Assembly: GCA_018669475.1 (NCBI GenBank)
Contig: JABHCC010000010.1
Location: forward strand, 62,001 to 126,000
Direction: 5' to 3'
DNA from: Bacteroidota bacterium
GTDB lineage: Bacteria; Bacteroidota; Bacteroidia; Bacteroidales; UBA12481
Length of the DNA stretch: 64,000 nt
Positions 35,455 through 44,623 of the stretch are shown piece by piece (the first letter of the stretch is position 1; each line of letters begins with the position of its first letter). Both the position numbers and the translations under genes were made by a program. The notes beneath the pieces were generated by a model. It worked only from the letters and a program-made list of their open reading frames with translations. It was not told the DNA's origin and did no database searches.

Positions 35455-36471
35455 CTATATCACTTCCACCCATCCGAAAGGATCGGGTTCGTCGCCATTC
35501 TGTATAGCAACTAACTTGTCGTACAGTTTCTGAGAGATTGGACCCGGCTTACCATCTTTTGAATACACAATACTTTCACCGGTAATATCATTTACAATCT
35601 TTTTAATCGGACTGATAACGGCGGCGGTTCCACAGGCACCTGCCTCCTCGAAACTTGATAATTCCTCAAGCGGAACCTGACGTACCTCCACTTTCATACC
35701 CAGGAGTTCGGCAATATCCTGAAGAGCACGATTGGTAATACTTGGCAGAATGGAAGGCGACTTAGGTGTGATATAAGTATTGTCCTTTATTCCAAAGAAA
35801 TTGGCCGGGCCAGCTTCATCAATATATTTTTTCTCCTTGGCATCAAGAAAAAGAGCTGATGCAAATCCTTTCTGATGAGCCATATCCAGAGCACGCATAG
35901 AAGCAGAATAATTACCTCCAACTTTCAGATGTCCGGTTCCTAATGGAGCTGCCCTGTCATAATCAGGGGTAACCAAAATATCTACCGGACTAAAACCTTC
36001 TTTGAAATATGGCCCTACCGGAGTTACAAAAACCATGAACATATATTCTTCTGCCGGTTTTACACCAACCTGAGGTCCTGATCCTATTAGTAGTGGTCGC
36101 AGATAAAGAGATGCTCCTGTTCCATATGGTGGCACGAAACGCCTATTCATTTGAACAGCTTTTACAATAGCCTGATGAAACAACTCATCCGGAACTTCAG
36201 CCATCATAATTCCCTCAGCTGAAGCCTGCATTCTTTTTGCATTGTCTGCCCAGCGAAAAAGTCTTACATCACCATCTTTTCCCATGAAAGCTTTCATACC
36301 TTCAAATGATTCCTGGCCATAATGAAGAGCCGTAGCGGCAATATGCATTGGAATATATTCTGATGAACTCACTTCAAGCTCACCCCATTTCCCATTACGG
36401 TAATAGCATCTGATATTATAGTCGGTTTTTATATAACCAAATGGCAGGTTTTTCCAATCTAATTGTTCCAT
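35455..36471 (-). CDS. ilvE: Branched-chain amino-acid aminotransferase
   Basis: A 338-residue class IV PLP aminotransferase that interconverts Leu/Ile/Val and their 2-oxo acids. Visible are the fold signatures YGQESFEGMKAFMGKDG, YLRPLLIGSGPQVG, the likely PLP-lysine region GTGHLKVGGNYSAS, the ILPSITNRALQDIAELLG substrate-binding loop, and GTAAVISPIKKI. Length and order match the type II (eukaryotic-like) BCAT found in Bacteroidota. A good promoter lies upstream on the minus strand. Confidence 0.95.
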   Translation of the reverse strand: MEQLDWKNLPFGYIKTDYNIRCYYRNGKWGELEVSSSEYIPMHIAATALHYGQESFEGMKAFMGKDGDVRLFRWADNAKRMQASAEGIMMAEVPDELFHQAIVKAVQMNRRFVPPYGTGASLYLRPLLIGSGPQVGVKPAEEYMFMVFVTPVGPYFKEGFSPVDILVTPDYDRAAPLGTGHLKVGGNYSASMRALDMAHQKGFASALFLDAKEKKYIDEAGPANFFGIKDNTYITPKSPSILPSITNRALQDIAELLGMKVEVRQVPLEELSSFEEAGACGTAAVISPIKKIVNDITGESIVYSKDGKPGPISQKLYDKLVAIQNGDEPDPFGWVEVI

Positions 36472-36504
36472 ATCTAAAGTTTCATTATTATTGGTTCAAC
36501 CTTT

Positions 36505-36534
36505 CAAATTTAAAAAAAAGAACCCGTTCAACAA
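36505..36534 (-). promoter_or_regulatory. Promoter of ilvE
   Basis: Minus-strand TTG (36534-36532), a 19-base spacer and TAAATTTG (36512-36505) match the TTG-N17-23-TANNTTTG consensus, 34 bases before the ilvE start codon. Confidence 0.6.
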
Positions 36535-36579
36535 GTGCTGAAAAAGCTGTAACTTCCGCACCTTAACATGAATTTTGTC

Positions 36580-37164
36580 ATGAAAAACAAGCTCATTTTT
36601 GCAACGAATAATCAACATAAACTACGCGAAATCAACGAGATACTATCTCGAGACTTTGATGTGGTGAGTCTTAGCGACATGAACATCCGGGAGGAAATAC
36701 CAGAAACAGCCGACACTATTGAAGGAAATGCCCTCCAAAAGGCCCGATATATTTATTCGAAGACTGGCCTGAATTGCTTTGCTGATGATACCGGTTTGGA
36801 GGTAAATGCTCTTGGTGGAGTGCCTGGTGTTTATTCTGCCCGGTATGCTGGTGAAGCTGCCAGCTTTGATGATAACATGGACAAATTATTGGCAGCCCTG
36901 GAGGGAAAAAATAATCGCAAGGCTTGTTTCAGAACAGCAATTGCCCTGATTTATGAAAAAAAGGAATACCTTTTCGAGGGTAGGGTCGATGGCACCATCA
37001 TGCATGAAAAAACGGGTGAAGGAGGTTTTGGTTATGATCCTGTTTTCCTGCCGGATGGCTTTTCTGAAAATTTTGCTCAAATGCCAGCTAAAATAAAAAA
37101 CGAGATCAGTCATCGGGGAAGAGCTGTAAAAAAACTGATCGGATTTTTAAATGATCATCATTAA
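36580..37164 (+). CDS. rdgB: Non-canonical purine NTP pyrophosphatase (RdgB/HAM1)
   Basis: A 194-residue house-cleaning enzyme hydrolysing dITP, XTP and related nucleotides to monophosphates. It has the family N-terminus [15 protein letters not shown], the catalytic block [26 protein letters not shown] (about 66-91), [21 protein letters not shown], and [14 protein letters not shown] near the end. ATG 36580 is preferred because homologues begin MK(N)KLIFATNN; another in-frame ATG lies four codons upstream. Confidence 0.95.
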   Translation: MKNKLIFATNNQHKLREINEILSRDFDVVSLSDMNIREEIPETADTIEGNALQKARYIYSKTGLNCFADDTGLEVNALGGVPGVYSARYAGEAASFDDNMDKLLAALEGKNNRKACFRTAIALIYEKKEYLFEGRVDGTIMHEKTGEGGFGYDPVFLPDGFSENFAQMPAKIKNEISHRGRAVKKLIGFLNDHH

Positions 37165-37194
37165 TTGAGTAGAAAGTATTCAGATTAAAATAAA

Positions 37195-39570
37195 TTGCTC
37201 AATTTTAAGTTATATTCAAAAACTATAATGCCAGGAGGGGTGATACGATATTTCGGAGTAGTTGCTTTCATATTTATATGTCAGTTGTCTTGGGGGCAAT
37301 CAACTATAGGACAATGGAATGAACATTTGCCTTATGGAAATGCAACCAAGGTTACCAAAGCTGATGATGTTATCTATTGCGCCACACGTAGTGGATTGTT
37401 TGAATATGATACAGAAAGTTTTTTAATTAAAGAGTGGTCAAAGGTTAATGGCTTGAATGGTGTAGATATTGCCACCATGGAGTATAGTGACGACCACCGG
37501 ATGCTGATCATTGCATATGCAAACTCAAATATTGATTTACTCATGGATCGAAGCGAGGTGATCAATATTCCGGATGTTAAACAAAAGCAGATTATCGGGA
37601 GTAAACGAATCAACAGTATACAAATCTATCAGGATGAAGCATTCATTTCCTGTGGGTTTGGGATCATTGTGCTCAACCTGATCAAAGGAGAGATTTCCTC
37701 AACATATTATATTGGAGAAGAAGGTGAACACCTGGAGGTTTTTGAAACTGAAATTTATCATTACGATTCAATTTTTGCAGCCACAGCCAAGGGTATTAGA
37801 AAAGCTTTTGTTCGTCATCCCAATCTTGAAAATTACATATTTTGGGAAGATGTTGCCGGGCTGCCTCATCCAAATGACAGTTGGAATCACATGGCCTATA
37901 ATGATGGGCTGCTTTTCGCCTCTCATCAAAGTCCGACTGATTATCTTGACTCTATTTACACTTATAATGGCCATCATTGGGAACCATATACCTGGGCTTA
38001 TAAAGATATTCGTAAAATGGAATTCTGCAATGATAAATTATGGACGGTCAGTGAGTTTCAGCTCAATCAAATGCAGGAGGATGGTAAACGACTTTTACAC
38101 CTGAACACATACGGATTCGATTATTTACGAGCACAGGATGCACTGGCCGATGAAAACGGGGTGTTGTGGATTGCAGACCAGTTATACGGTTTGATGAAAA
38201 CCACCGATTTTGAAAATTTCGCCCAAATTCGTCCGAATGGCCCCTGGGATCGCTCATCATTTGATCTGGCAGTAGCCGGAAATGATCTTTGGGTTGCAGG
38301 AGGAGGATATGACGGAGCCTGGAATAATGTATGGATTATCTCTGGTGTGTCAGCCTCAATTAACGGCACCTGGAAAAGCTTCAATCCTATGACATTAGAT
38401 GAATTGAAGCCCGTGCGTGATGTTGTACGCCTGGTGGTTGACCCACATAATTCCAGCCACGTCTATGCTGCTTCATGGCATTCAGGGATTCTGGAATTTC
38501 AGGATGGCGAATTTATAGAGCTGCATAACGACAGCAATACAAACGGTGCTCTTCAGAGTATCATTCCCGGAAGCCCATATATCCGAATTGGGGGTATGGC
38601 ATTTGATTCAGACAACAATCTATGGGTCACCAACAGTAGTGTTCCCAATCCTGTGTCTGTAAGAAAACCGGATGGCAGCTGGCAGAGTTTTCCTTATGGC
38701 ATTTTTTTAGGTGAAGCTTTTACCGGTGAGATAGTTATTACCCCGGGTGATATAAAGTGGATTCAGCTTCCTAAAGGCAATGGATTATTTGCTTTCAGTA
38801 ATGGTAACGATCTCGATGATGTGAGTGATGATCAATATCAGAAGATCACAGTAAAAACACGCTGGCCCAACATTAAAGTCATAAATAATATTCATGCCAT
38901 TGCGGTTGATCTTGAAGGACGATTATGGATAGGTACCTCCAACGGTGTTGGTGTATTTCATGCTCCCAGTCAGGTTTTTAACAACCCCGATAATTTTTTC
39001 GTGTCACAACCCAGTGTTGATTTGGGTGATTTATATTACCATGCCCTTCTCGAAACTGAAACAGTTACAGCCATTGCAGTTGACGGAGCCAACAGAAAAT
39101 GGTTCGGCACCCGTAATTCAGGTGTTTTTCTGACTAATCCGGATGGTACTAAACTTGTTCGTTCATTTAATACCTTGAATTCCCCTTTGCTTTCAGATAA
39201 TATCTTCTCTATCGCAATTGATCACCAAACCGGAGAGGTATATTTTGGTACTGAAGCGGGAATTGTAAGTTACCGGGGTGATGCCATTCGTGACGACAAA
39301 TATGATGGTCCGGTGTATGCCTTTCCCAATCCGGTGCGACCTGATTACGCAGGCCCTATCACCATACGCGGGCTTGCAGCTGAATCTATTGTAAAAGTGA
39401 CAGATATTAATGGCAACCTGGTTTTCGAAACTGAAAGTCTGGGCGGTCAGGCAATCTGGAATGGAAATGACTTCACGGGTAATCGTGTTCAATCTGGCGT
39501 TTATATGGTGTTTTCAGCAAGTGCTGATGCCCAAAGAAAATCTGTTACAAAAATCCTTTTTGTGCGCTGA
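37195..39570 (+). CDS. porZ: T9SS accessory protein PorZ-like (two beta-propellers)
   Basis: A protein of 791 residues, or 780 from ATG 37228, which puts the signal peptide (VVAFIFICQLSWGQ) closer to the N-terminus. It resembles PorZ of Porphyromonas, which delivers anionic LPS to the T9SS attachment complex. The start of the mature part, GQWNEHLPYGNATKVTKADDVIYCATRSGLFEYD, is typical. Two regulator-type propellers follow (GRLWIGTSNGVGVF, RKWFGTRNSGVFL), then a C-terminal sorting-like beta domain (VYAFPNPVRPDYAGPITI). recO starts two bases later, a frequent neighbour. Confidence 0.87.
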   Translation: MLNFKLYSKTIMPGGVIRYFGVVAFIFICQLSWGQSTIGQWNEHLPYGNATKVTKADDVIYCATRSGLFEYDTESFLIKEWSKVNGLNGVDIATMEYSDDHRMLIIAYANSNIDLLMDRSEVINIPDVKQKQIIGSKRINSIQIYQDEAFISCGFGIIVLNLIKGEISSTYYIGEEGEHLEVFETEIYHYDSIFAATAKGIRKAFVRHPNLENYIFWEDVAGLPHPNDSWNHMAYNDGLLFASHQSPTDYLDSIYTYNGHHWEPYTWAYKDIRKMEFCNDKLWTVSEFQLNQMQEDGKRLLHLNTYGFDYLRAQDALADENGVLWIADQLYGLMKTTDFENFAQIRPNGPWDRSSFDLAVAGNDLWVAGGGYDGAWNNVWIISGVSASINGTWKSFNPMTLDELKPVRDVVRLVVDPHNSSHVYAASWHSGILEFQDGEFIELHNDSNTNGALQSIIPGSPYIRIGGMAFDSDNNLWVTNSSVPNPVSVRKPDGSWQSFPYGIFLGEAFTGEIVITPGDIKWIQLPKGNGLFAFSNGNDLDDVSDDQYQKITVKTRWPNIKVINNIHAIAVDLEGRLWIGTSNGVGVFHAPSQVFNNPDNFFVSQPSVDLGDLYYHALLETETVTAIAVDGANRKWFGTRNSGVFLTNPDGTKLVRSFNTLNSPLLSDNIFSIAIDHQTGEVYFGTEAGIVSYRGDAIRDDKYDGPVYAFPNPVRPDYAGPITIRGLAAESIVKVTDINGNLVFETESLGGQAIWNGNDFTGNRVQSGVYMVFSASADAQRKSVTKILFVR

Positions 39571-39572
39571 TC

Positions 39573-40298
39573 ATGATTCACAAGATAAGAGCCATAGTGC
39601 TGCATCACCTTAATTATGGAGATACCAGTATTATTGCCCACCTCTACACCGATAAGTTTGGTCGGCAATCGGTAATGATAAAGGGGGCCAGAGGTCAGCG
39701 AAAAAACAGAAAAATCAGCTTGTATCATCCTTTAGCATTACTGGAGATTGAACTTTATTATAAAGAGAACAGAGATTTGCAGCAGATTAGAGAGGCAAGG
39801 CCTATTGTTCCTCTTCAGGGCCTGATGGTTGATCCCCTTAAAAACACAGTAGCTCTATTCCTTGCAGAGGTGTTTTACCGCACCATGCGTGAAAGTGAAC
39901 CCAATCCCGAATTATTCGACTATCTGTCAAGTTCAATACAGTATTATGACCTGATGGAAGATGGGATTTCACTTTTTCACTTGCACATAATGGCTCATCT
40001 TACACGCTTTTTGGGATTCAAACCCAACCTGAACCGTCAGGATGAAAATGATTGGTTCGACTTATATACCGGCTCATTCAGCTCCTGCTCTCCAATACAC
40101 AATTACCGACTTGAACCAGGCTTGTCAAACAAATTACACCAAATACTCACCAGTTCTCTGGATCAAATCCAACATATAAATATCGGTCGGAATGAGCGAA
40201 CTCTGCTTATTGAAAAGCTCATCGATTATTATCAGCTTCACCTTGATGGAATGGGTGAAATAAAATCCTATCCTGTTTTAAAAACTGTTTTTCAATAG
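39573..40298 (+). CDS. recO: DNA repair protein RecO
   Basis: RecO mediates RecA loading onto SSB-coated DNA with RecR. The 241-residue protein has the N-terminal OB-fold start (RAIVLHHLNYGDTSIIAHLYTDKFGRQSVMIKGARG) and an all-helical C-terminal half with FLGFKPNLN. The zinc-finger cysteines of some RecO proteins are missing, as often in Bacteroidota. It is nearly fused to porZ (2-base gap). Confidence 0.93.
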   Translation: MIHKIRAIVLHHLNYGDTSIIAHLYTDKFGRQSVMIKGARGQRKNRKISLYHPLALLEIELYYKENRDLQQIREARPIVPLQGLMVDPLKNTVALFLAEVFYRTMRESEPNPELFDYLSSSIQYYDLMEDGISLFHLHIMAHLTRFLGFKPNLNRQDENDWFDLYTGSFSSCSPIHNYRLEPGLSNKLHQILTSSLDQIQHINIGRNERTLLIEKLIDYYQLHLDGMGEIKSYPVLKTVFQ

Positions 40299-40361
40299 CT
40301 TCAACAAATTTCTCTGTGCTGAATATTTCTTAACTTGCGTGTACAAACAAATTCTCAAGCT

Positions 40362-42884
40362 ATGACTATTCTGAAAACCTCCCGAATTATGGCCGTTTTA
40401 ATGGCTCTGATCTTACTTATAATCATTCCTTCACAACGTGATAATGAGCAAGATAACCAAGAACGCTACACGCCAAATGACTGGCTTCTGGCCCAACATG
40501 TATTCCCTTACAATCATCTTAATCCTGATGCATATGAGGCTTCACGCGACCAGACAATTCTGGCACATGAGCAGCTAAAACAAATGAAATCAGGTGGTGA
40601 AACATGGGAATTTGCCGGTCCGACAAACGTTGGTGGTCGAATCTCTGATGTGGAAATGCATCATTCTGATCCGAACACAATTTTTGCCTGCGCTGCATCC
40701 GGAGGAATATATAAAACTACCGATCAGGGTAAAATTTGGAAGCAGATTTTTGATGGCTATCATACCCTTTCAATCGGTGATATGGCTATAGCAAAAACAG
40801 ATAAACGAATTCTCTATGTGGGTACTGGTGAACCAAACGGGGGAAATGGATCGATCACATATGATGGTTATGGGGTTTATAAATCAACTGATGAGGGGGA
40901 AAGTTTTACTCATGTAGGTCTTGAAAACGCTGGTGGAATTGGCAAAGTTCAGATTGATCCTACTGATCCCGACAGGGTTTTTGTTGCCTGTATGGGGAAT
41001 CTCTTTTCAAATAACCCTGAGCGTGGTATTTACCGTACTACAGATGGTGGTGAAAGCTGGGAAAATGTATTATACATATCAGATTCTACTGGTGGAATAG
41101 ATCTTATTATTCACCCAAGCAATCCAAACATCGTTTATGCTACCATGTGGGAAAGAGTGCGCTATGCAACGCATCGGTCATATGGGGGCCCCACCAGTGG
41201 CCTTTATCGCAGTACAGATGGTGGTGATACCTGGGAGCAGCTTACAAACGGCTTGCCAACAGGCAATATCAGCCGTATTGGTATAGGAATGTGCTTATCT
41301 CAGCCTGACATCATCTACGCTCATTATTCTGATAACAACCGCAACTGGATCGACCTCTTTAAAACTACTGATGGAGGTGACAGCTGGGCTGCAAGCAATT
41401 CGGATATTCAGGGAAATTACTGGGAAGGGAAAGTACATGTTGATCCCACCGATCCTGATATTCTCTGGTCGATGGGTGTTTACATGTGGTATTCAAATGA
41501 CGGGGCTCAATCCTGGTCAACTGTCAGTAATATGTGGGTAGACCAACATGGGGTATATGTTCATCCCGCAGATAATCAGCTTGTTGTTATTGGTAATGAC
41601 GGAGGAGTGTACATTTCGCATGATGGCACTGAAAACATGGCTAAAGTAATGACTTTGCCTATCACACAATTCTACACCTGCGAGGTCAATTTTCATGATC
41701 CGGCCGACATAATGGGTGGTACACAGGACAGAGGAACACAACGTTCTGCGGATGGTGACTTCATGGGATGGGAAAGCATTAATGGAGGTGATGGTTTTAT
41801 TGTAAGAGTTGATCCAAGTGATCCAAAATACATGTACGCGGCTTCTCAGCGGGGAGGATTCAGGCGTTCAACTAACGGGGGCAGCAGTTTCTCATCTGCG
41901 CGTCCGGCCAGCGGTGACCGCTATAATTGGAAAACCCCTTATGTGATTGATCCAAGTGATCCTAATAATCTATACCTGGGGTCGCACCGGGTTTATCGCT
42001 CAACAAACCGGGCCAGATCCTGGACCAGGATAAGTAATGATCTCACAAACGGAGATCAGCCACCATGGAATTATGGTACTATAAGCACCCTTGCTGTGTC
42101 TCCGGTAAACAGTAAAATAATTTATGCCGGAACCGATGATGGAAATGTATGGGTCAATCCTGAAGGTACCGGCTCGGCTAACTGGAATAAAATATCGGAT
42201 GAGCTGCCAATTCGCTGGGTTAGCTGTGTGGCTGCCGATCCTTTTGAAGAACATACTGCTTATGTAACATTCACAGGTATCCGCTACTACGATTACCTGC
42301 CCCATGTGTTTAAGACCACTGATATGGGTGCCAGCTGGATTGATATTTCAGGTAACCTGCCGGATTTTCCCGTTAACAATATCCAGATTGATCCGGATAT
42401 ACAGAACACCTACTACATCGCAACAGATGGTGGTGTATATGTAACTTATAACGGAGGCGATCAGTGGGATCTTATGGCTACCGGAATGCCAATTGCTCCG
42501 GTACTCGACCTGAATATTCACAGGTCAACACGTACCCTTCTGGCAGCTACTTTCGGACGTTCAATGTGGCGTATAAATCTTGCTTCAACTACCGATATTC
42601 ATGAGGAAACATTCTCAGTAAGTAATATGAAGGCTTATCCGAATCCATCGAGCGCTCAGGTGAACTTCAGTGTCAATCTTGACAGTGATCAGGAAGGACA
42701 ATTACTGGTGTTTGATATGAGTGGCAGGATGCTCAGAAAAGTATATGATGGTCAGCTTATCAAAGGAGAACAAAATGTCACATGGGATGGATTAACAAAT
42801 GGTCACAACAGAATTCCAGGCATTTATATTTGTCGATTGGTAACTAATAAAACGACGCAGGCAGTCCGGGTTCAGATACAATAG
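40362..42884 (+). CDS. T9SS-exported sortilin/BNR-type beta-propeller protein
   Basis: An exported protein of 840 residues; ATG 40362 is preferred because it opens the hydrophobic signal (IMAVLMALILLIII). The body is a VPS10/sortilin- and BNR-like propeller with many YxTTDGGxSWE repeats (for example KTTDQGKIWK, YRSTDGGDTWEQL, KTTDMGASWIDIS) and recurring DPSDP linkers. The last 85 residues form a T9SS type A sorting domain (KAYPNPSSAQVNFSV ... GIYICRLVTN). Such proteins are sometimes annotated as glycosyl hydrolases, but no active site was identified. Confidence 0.87.
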   Translation: MTILKTSRIMAVLMALILLIIIPSQRDNEQDNQERYTPNDWLLAQHVFPYNHLNPDAYEASRDQTILAHEQLKQMKSGGETWEFAGPTNVGGRISDVEMHHSDPNTIFACAASGGIYKTTDQGKIWKQIFDGYHTLSIGDMAIAKTDKRILYVGTGEPNGGNGSITYDGYGVYKSTDEGESFTHVGLENAGGIGKVQIDPTDPDRVFVACMGNLFSNNPERGIYRTTDGGESWENVLYISDSTGGIDLIIHPSNPNIVYATMWERVRYATHRSYGGPTSGLYRSTDGGDTWEQLTNGLPTGNISRIGIGMCLSQPDIIYAHYSDNNRNWIDLFKTTDGGDSWAASNSDIQGNYWEGKVHVDPTDPDILWSMGVYMWYSNDGAQSWSTVSNMWVDQHGVYVHPADNQLVVIGNDGGVYISHDGTENMAKVMTLPITQFYTCEVNFHDPADIMGGTQDRGTQRSADGDFMGWESINGGDGFIVRVDPSDPKYMYAASQRGGFRRSTNGGSSFSSARPASGDRYNWKTPYVIDPSDPNNLYLGSHRVYRSTNRARSWTRISNDLTNGDQPPWNYGTISTLAVSPVNSKIIYAGTDDGNVWVNPEGTGSANWNKISDELPIRWVSCVAADPFEEHTAYVTFTGIRYYDYLPHVFKTTDMGASWIDISGNLPDFPVNNIQIDPDIQNTYYIATDGGVYVTYNGGDQWDLMATGMPIAPVLDLNIHRSTRTLLAATFGRSMWRINLASTTDIHEETFSVSNMKAYPNPSSAQVNFSVNLDSDQEGQLLVFDMSGRMLRKVYDGQLIKGEQNVTWDGLTNGHNRIPGIYICRLVTNKTTQAVRVQIQ

Positions 42885-42960
42885 TAGCTTAAAACAAGTT
42901 TTTTTATACAAAGTCAACTATAATTAGACCTTTTATAATCCTCTTTTCAACCCCTTATTA

Positions 42961-42992
42961 TTTCACGGGTAGGATAGGTGTGTCTAGATTTG
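42961..42992 (+). promoter_or_regulatory. Candidate promoter for the 43029 gene pair
   Basis: TAGATTTG (42985-42992) is an exact TANNTTTG box. TTTC (42961-42964) lies 20 bases upstream in the -33 position, one mismatch from TTTG. The ATG at 43029 follows with a 36-base leader region. Confidence 0.45.
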
Positions 42993-43028
42993 TTTTTGAC
43001 GTTTCTAGTACAAATTAAATCTCAAATA

Positions 43029-43502
43029 ATGAAAAAATCAATCAAAAACACAATTAGTCTAGTTGCAGTATTATTCGCCTTTTCAAGCTTTTGCTTTGCT
43101 CAGGAAGAATTGTCACTTGCTCGTTCATGGAGTTTAAGCTTCGACAATGAATCTGAAAAGGCTGAAGTTAAAGTAAAAATGACAGATGAATATAATTACA
43201 TGAAATTCATTGTTAATAGTTCATTCACAAAAGGCAAGATGCTTGTTGAGCTAATTGATCCGAACGGAAAAAAACAAGGTAATTTTACCGTAAAAGCTGA
43301 TGGAGAAATAAAAAAGGGTAAGAATACCAACAGTAAGTCAAGGGTGGCTGGGAATATGCAAAAGGCATTTAAACATCCCCTGATCGGTACCTGGATTATT
43401 AGAGCAATCCCATCTTCTGCCACTGGCGAACTGCAAATCAATGTCCAACAGCAATTTCTTCCTAAAATTGATTATGTTGAAATCAAAGATTCTCAGGAAT
43501 AA
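43029..43502 (+). CDS. Small exported protein of unknown function
   Basis: A 157-residue exported protein. ATG 43029 gives signal peptide MKKSIKNTISLVAVLFAFSSFCFAQ; the ATG 17 codons upstream would not. The mature part looks like a single beta-sandwich with a Gly/Lys-rich loop (PNGKKQGNFTVKADGEIKKGKN) and the segment HPLIGTWIIRAIPSSATGELQI, resembling P-domain-like jelly rolls only vaguely. Its last 29 bases overlap the next gene, a membrane-tethered regulator, suggesting a functional pair. I do not recognise the family. Confidence 0.75.
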   Translation: MKKSIKNTISLVAVLFAFSSFCFAQEELSLARSWSLSFDNESEKAEVKVKMTDEYNYMKFIVNSSFTKGKMLVELIDPNGKKQGNFTVKADGEIKKGKNTNSKSRVAGNMQKAFKHPLIGTWIIRAIPSSATGELQINVQQQFLPKIDYVEIKDSQE

Positions 43503-44532
43503 GAAGTTTTTTGGTGTATTGCTTCTGTTTGGGCTTTCCGTTTTAGTGATTGCCCAAACAGATTCTATGCAATCTGACTCTTCTCACCAGCCAGTGATCC
43601 GGGGCCATATTGAGCTAGACAGTTCTTTATGGTCACCAGTTGCTTATCTGTCTATTATTCCTGATTTCACTCAAACTTACTACATTTCCTACGAAACCAT
43701 TATTGAACGTGCTGATATTGATGATAATGGTGACTTCAGTTTCCAAACTGATTTTTTATCCGGAGAGGATCATTTTTATCGAATCCATTTTTCAAAAAAA
43801 GATGATCCCCCAGCTTCCTTAACCATAGGAGGGAAAGAAGAAAATCATTTTTTTCTGATCGCTAATAATCGTTCAGTAGTTGAGATTGTTACAGAGCCAG
43901 GCTATAATCTGATTAATCACCTATCTTTTTCGGGATATTCACCAAATCATGCTCTTCAGGAAATTAATGAAATAGTCAGCTTTCTGGATACTCTTGATTA
44001 TTACGGTTCGAATCTGAACCGCCAATTTATTAGTGGGGCAGTCAACGAAAAATTATTGCAGTATGCTGACACATGCATTCACCCATTAGTCTCATTGTAT
44101 GCTCTGTACAAAAGCAATCTGGATCAGGGATTCCAGGACAATCCTGAATTTTATAAAAGATATCTTCGGAAATGGAAACATGAGCAATCAGACTATTTCT
44201 CAGTCTTCAAAGCACAAATTCCATGGGAAAGTTCCAACAACAAATCTGTGCTTATCATTCTGCTCTTTATTACAATTATTACAATAAGCATTGTAAGTTT
44301 TAGTATTTACATCTTCAAATCACGACGGAAAACAAATAATAGCTTATACACCTCACTAACTGTTCAGGAGAGAAAAATTTTCAGCCTCTTAAAGGAAGGA
44401 AAATCTAACAAAGAAATATCTGAATTATGCTCAATTAGTTTGAGTACAGTCAAGTCTCATATCAACAATATCTATACAAAACTCGATATCAGTTCCAGAA
44501 AAGAGGTAATGGATTATATGGAATCTACGTGA
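43474..44532 (+). CDS. Membrane-tethered LuxR-type transcriptional regulator
   Basis: A 352-residue protein with an unusual order. The N-terminal signal is FFGVLLLFGLSVLVIAQ, and an exported beta-rich domain (about 25-250) with HPVIRGHIELDSS-like start and SLTIGGKEENHFFLI follows. Then come one membrane helix (IILLFITIITISIVSFSIYIF, about 258-281) and a cytoplasmic LuxR/GerE helix-turn-helix (LTVQERKIFSLLKEGKSNKEISE, then STVKSHINNIYTKL). This topology would let an extracytoplasmic signal act directly on DNA binding. It overlaps the small exported protein gene by 29 bases. An ATG at 43441 is a less likely start. Confidence 0.82.
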   Translation: MLKSKILRNKKFFGVLLLFGLSVLVIAQTDSMQSDSSHQPVIRGHIELDSSLWSPVAYLSIIPDFTQTYYISYETIIERADIDDNGDFSFQTDFLSGEDHFYRIHFSKKDDPPASLTIGGKEENHFFLIANNRSVVEIVTEPGYNLINHLSFSGYSPNHALQEINEIVSFLDTLDYYGSNLNRQFISGAVNEKLLQYADTCIHPLVSLYALYKSNLDQGFQDNPEFYKRYLRKWKHEQSDYFSVFKAQIPWESSNNKSVLIILLFITIITISIVSFSIYIFKSRRKTNNSLYTSLTVQERKIFSLLKEGKSNKEISELCSISLSTVKSHINNIYTKLDISSRKEVMDYMEST

Positions 44533-44623
44533 AGTTACACCTGTTTATCAAAAAAAATTTGACATGTAAATTGCAACGTTCTTGGGCTGAAAAATCAAGC
44601 CCTGAGTATTATAGAATAAACCT

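Noticed and set aside
40362-42884. Glycoside hydrolase assignment for the propeller protein
   Set aside because: Sortilin/BNR repeats alone do not show a hydrolase active site.
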